Source: Chromobacterium rhizoryzae (GTDB lineage: Bacteria > Pseudomonadota > Gammaproteobacteria > Burkholderiales > Chromobacteriaceae). Taken from it: a DNA stretch of 64,000 bases. The notes under the pieces are model-generated. The model saw only the letters and a program-made list of their open reading frames with translations, was not told the origin of the DNA and did no database searches. Shown one piece after another: positions 61,432-64,000 of the stretch. The position numbers and the translations under genes were made by a program. The stretch covers positions 992,001 through 1,056,000 of the forward strand of contig NZ_CP066126.1 of NCBI RefSeq assembly GCF_020544465.1, written 5' to 3'. The first letter of the stretch is position 1. Every line of letters starts with the position of its first letter.

Positions 61432-62920
61432 GCTGAGCGTCCTCGTGGTGGGCTTGCCGCGCACCCGGGGCGTCGCCGAGCAGCAGCATGGTGTCGTTCA
61501 TGACCTGGAAGCGGCCCAGCGGCGCGAAGCGGGCGCGGATGTCGGCCGGCAGCCGCGCCAGCTCGTTTTCGTCGGCCACGATGAAGCTGCCGGGTTTGCC
61601 CGCCAGCCAGGCGCGCAGTTGCTGCGGGTCCTGCGTGGTGCGCGCGCGGCCGTGGGAGTAGAACTCGGCGGAGAATTCGCGGCGGCCGGCCCAATAGACC
61701 AAGGCGCTGTCCGCGCTCGGGTTTTGCGCGCGCCAAGCGGCGATCACCTGTTTCTGGGTGCGCAGGTAGCGATTGCCGTCGTAGTGGTTGAAGGCCAGCA
61801 GCGCCAACAGCACCACGCCGCCGATCGCGGCGATCCAGGGCAGCGCGCTGCGCTTCGCGTCGTCGGCGCGCGCGCGACGCCACAGTTCGGCGAACAGCAG
61901 CGCGCAGCCCGGCAGCATGGGCAGGGAGTAGGGGAAGATGATGTTGCCAGACATCGTGAAGAACAGCAGCGTCATCAGGGTCCACAGCGAGAGATAAAGC
62001 AGCCAGCCGTCGTCGTCGCGGCAGAGCCGCGGCAGCTTGGCGCCGTGGCGGACCAGCCAGGCCAGCATGGCGACGGACCAGGGAAAGATGGCGCCCAGCG
62101 CGTACAGCCAGATCATGCCGCGCGGCGTGGCGTGGGCGAAGCCGTATTTGTCGCCTTTCCAGCCGGAATCCAGGAAGCGGCTGACGTGTTCGCCCATGAT
62201 GAAGTAATCGAGGAAGCCCGGGGTGCGTTGTTCCGCCAGCGCATACCAGGGCGCGGCGACGGCGAACATCAGCAAGACGCCGCCGATCCACGGCAGCTTG
62301 CGCCACAGCGCCAGCCATTGATTGCGCAGCAAGACCCAGAAGAAGATGGGCATGCCCACCAGCACCACGGCCAGCGGGCCCTTGGCCAACAGGCCGAGTC
62401 CCAGGCCGACAAAGAAGACATAGCCCCAGCGGCGGCTGTCGCGCGCCAGAGCGTGCCAGAAAGCGACCTGGCTCAGGGTCACGCAGAAGAGCAGCGCCGG
62501 ATCGGTCATCACCGTGCCGGCGGCGCCGAGGAAGAGCAGGCCGCTGGCCAGGATCAGCGCGGCGGCCATGGCGGCGTCTCCGCCGCTGCGGTGGCGCATC
62601 AGGTGGGCGCTGAGGCCCAGGGTGGCGATGGCCAGTAGCAGCGAGGGCAGGCGCGCGGCGATTTCATCGACGCCGAACAGGCCCATGCCGGCGGCGGACA
62701 GCCAGCTGGACAGTGGCGGTTTGGCCCAGAACGGAATGCCGTAATCGTGCCACAGGGTCACCCAGTTGCCGGTTTCCAGCATCTTGCGGGCGATTTCGCC
62801 GTAGCGCGCCTCGGTGGTGTCGGTGAGCGGAATCGCCCACATGCCGGCGAGGCGGAGCAGCAATAGCAGCAGCAGGACGGCGAAGGCGCCTTGCTGCCAG
62901 GAGAGACTTGATCTTTTCAT
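61424..62920 (-). CDS. ArnT/PMT-family glycosyltransferase (LgmB/FlmK-like)
   Basis: 498 residues, about 12 transmembrane helices. The first periplasmic loop has TDTTEARYGEIARKMLETGNW (acidic catalytic part DTTEARYGEIA) and FWAKPPLSSWLSA, typical of ArnT-type GT-C enzymes that move a sugar from an undecaprenyl carrier to lipid A. The start at 62920 (MKRSSLSWQQ) was chosen over the longer frame because the first helix follows at once. It is the first of four co-directional genes. Confidence 0.9.
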   Translation of the reverse strand: MKRSSLSWQQGAFAVLLLLLLLRLAGMWAIPLTDTTEARYGEIARKMLETGNWVTLWHDYGIPFWAKPPLSSWLSAAGMGLFGVDEIAARLPSLLLAIATLGLSAHLMRHRSGGDAAMAAALILASGLLFLGAAGTVMTDPALLFCVTLSQVAFWHALARDSRRWGYVFFVGLGLGLLAKGPLAVVLVGMPIFFWVLLRNQWLALWRKLPWIGGVLLMFAVAAPWYALAEQRTPGFLDYFIMGEHVSRFLDSGWKGDKYGFAHATPRGMIWLYALGAIFPWSVAMLAWLVRHGAKLPRLCRDDDGWLLYLSLWTLMTLLFFTMSGNIIFPYSLPMLPGCALLFAELWRRARADDAKRSALPWIAAIGGVVLLALLAFNHYDGNRYLRTQKQVIAAWRAQNPSADSALVYWAGRREFSAEFYSHGRARTTQDPQQLRAWLAGKPGSFIVADENELARLPADIRARFAPLGRFQVMNDTMLLLGDAPGARQAHHEDAQHD

Positions 62921-63032
62921 TCGGGGTGGAGGGCCGTCGGCGCGCGCGGGCGCGGCGGCGAATAAGGGCCGGAATCTGGAAGCCCCGTATGATAAAGCCT
63001 TTTCTCCGGTCTGTGTTGGCCGGGGACGGCGC

Positions 63033-63056
63033 AAAAAAAGCCGGCGTCCGCCGGCT
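63033..63056 (-). terminator. Terminator of the POT transporter gene
   Basis: AGCCGGC (63039-63045) pairs with GCCGGCT (63050-63056), with TTTTTTT following on the minus strand, 44 bp past the stop. Confidence 0.85.
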
Positions 63057-63099
63057 GCTTGCGGAGCCGGGCTGGGCGCCCGGCTGGCGACGCTTGGCC

Positions 63100-64000
63100 T
63101 TATTGCAGGCCGTGCATCATTTTCTTCAGTTTGTAGGACAGCGCGAACAGCACCAGCGAGCTGACGCCGGCCATGGCCACGAACAACATGAAGAAGTCGT
63201 GCAGATTGCTGATGGCGTAGCCGAGGAAGTGCGGCACCGGCTTGCTCGGGTCCGGGTACAGTTCCGACAGGGTGCCGGCAAACTTGTTGGCGGCGGCGTT
63301 GGACAGGAACCAGATGCCCATCATCAGACCGGTGAAGCGGGCCGGGGACAGTTTCACCACCAGGGACAGGCCGATCGGGGACAGGCACAGTTCGCCGAAG
63401 GTGTGCAGCACGTACAGGCTGACCAGCCACAGCATGCTGACCTTGACGCCCGGTTCCAGGCCTTCCACGCCGAAGGCGATCACCAGATAGCCCAGCGCCA
63501 GGAAGAACAGGCCCAGCGCCATTTTCACCGGGGAGTTCGGCTCGCGGTTGTTGTGGCCCAGCTTGGTCCAGATGAGGGCGAAGATGGGCGCGAAGATCAC
63601 CACCGAAATCGGGTTGATGGACTGGAAGTAGGAGGCCGGCACGGTGAAGCCGAGCAGGTTGCGGTTGGTCTGCTCTTCGGCGAAGAAGGTCAGCGAGGCG
63701 CCGGCTTGCTCAAAGGCGGACCAGAAGAAGATCACGAAGGCGGACACGATCAGGATCACCGCCAGGCGCTCTTTCTCTATGCGAGTCAGCGGGGCGTGAA
63801 CCACTTTTTCGCCGCTGTCGTGGTGGCGCTTAGGCGCCATGCCGATGGGCTTGCCTTCCGGGGTCACCAGGTATTTGTTCTTGAACAGCGAGAACACGAC
63901 CAGGCTCAGCAGCATGCCGAAGCCGGCGGCCATGAAGCCCCATTTGAAGTCGGCCGGGTGGCCGGTGTCGCCCAGGGTGCCGCAGACCAGCGGCGCGATC
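63100..64000 (-). CDS. POT-family proton/peptide transporter (5' end outside window)
   Basis: The minus-strand frame is open to base 64000 (reads IAPLVCGTLGDTGHPADFKWG before the Met at 63933), so only the C-terminal 299 or so residues are here. Features of DtpA/YdgR-type transporters: paired helices, NRNLLGFTVPASYFQSINP (ASYFQSINP conserved), LFFLALGYLVIAFG, and GELCLSPIGLSLVVKLSPARF. It takes up di- and tripeptides with protons across the inner membrane. Confidence 0.93.
   Translation of the reverse strand, partial: IAPLVCGTLGDTGHPADFKWGFMAAGFGMLLSLVVFSLFKNKYLVTPEGKPIGMAPKRHHDSGEKVVHAPLTRIEKERLAVILIVSAFVIFFWSAFEQAGASLTFFAEEQTNRNLLGFTVPASYFQSINPISVVIFAPIFALIWTKLGHNNREPNSPVKMALGLFFLALGYLVIAFGVEGLEPGVKVSMLWLVSLYVLHTFGELCLSPIGLSLVVKLSPARFTGLMMGIWFLSNAAANKFAGTLSELYPDPSKPVPHFLGYAISNLHDFFMLFVAMAGVSSLVLFALSYKLKKMMHGLQ

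Overview
The window reads as the chromosome of a GC-rich betaproteobacterium, most likely of the order Neisseriales and similar to Chromobacterium. That placement is an inference from base composition, gene order (prfB-lysS, mdh, then sdhCDAB-sdhE-gltA-sucAB-lpd-sucCD) and the many sensory and regulatory genes; no 16S rRNA is present to confirm it. The flanks are evenly GC-rich. One block in the middle (about 5.8-28.9 kb) is clearly lower in GC and carries a different class of genes.

Region 1 (1-5777, host): a cut-off PAS-GGDEF-EAL protein and a PAS-like GGDEF protein (cyclic-di-GMP turnover), a LysR regulator divergent from an aldo/keto reductase, a small secreted His/Arg-rich protein and a YdhR-like monooxygenase. 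The region ends in a terminator that now stands alone.

Region 2 (5778-28904, 23,127 bp) is a complete Tn7-like transposon. The evidence is a 23-bp terminal inverted repeat (21 of 23 identical) ending TGT...ACA, a perfect 5-bp target duplication GCTGG (5773-5777 and 28905-28909), and a tnsA-tnsB-tnsC-tniQ operon at the right end. The right end lies 23 bp beyond the lysS stop codon, so the attachment site is the 3' end of lysS, with geometry like Tn7 at glmS. The insertion moved the native lysS terminator (5741-5775) 23 kb away, and the element carries its own strong terminator (28801-28835) facing incoming lysS transcription. A DEDDh exonuclease is translationally coupled to tniQ. The cargo is almost all on the minus strand and looks like stacked anti-phage modules: an ABC-three-component system with an Mrr-like nuclease (18451-21865), a Gabija-type OLD nuclease and UvrD helicase pair (14426-18276), a helical protein of unknown function, a Septu-like HNH-ATPase fusion with a second HNH protein (9941-13067), a PD-(D/E)XK protein with an unknown partner (8394-9798), a broken gene, and two unknown genes at the left end.

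Region 3 (28933-47076, host): lysS, prfB with its programmed frameshift, mdh, a divergent GntR regulator, then a long TCA-cycle cluster: succinate dehydrogenase, SdhE, citrate synthase, 2-oxoglutarate dehydrogenase (E1, E2, and E3 with a 60-residue membrane protein between E2 and E3) and succinyl-CoA synthetase. Hairpins sit in several intercistronic gaps.

Region 4 (47087-64000, host): a TetR regulator, a chemoreceptor, two small lipoproteins, a CidR-CidAB-like set, an OmpA-family lipoprotein, a CadR/CadA-like metal efflux pair with a MerR-type promoter, a SprA-like protein with an HExxH motif, a YciA-like thioesterase, a pseudouridine synthase, a four-gene cluster (ArnT-like transferase, GT2, GtrA, YdjC deacetylase) that resembles lipid A hexosamine-modification loci, and the 3' part of a POT peptide transporter running off the window.
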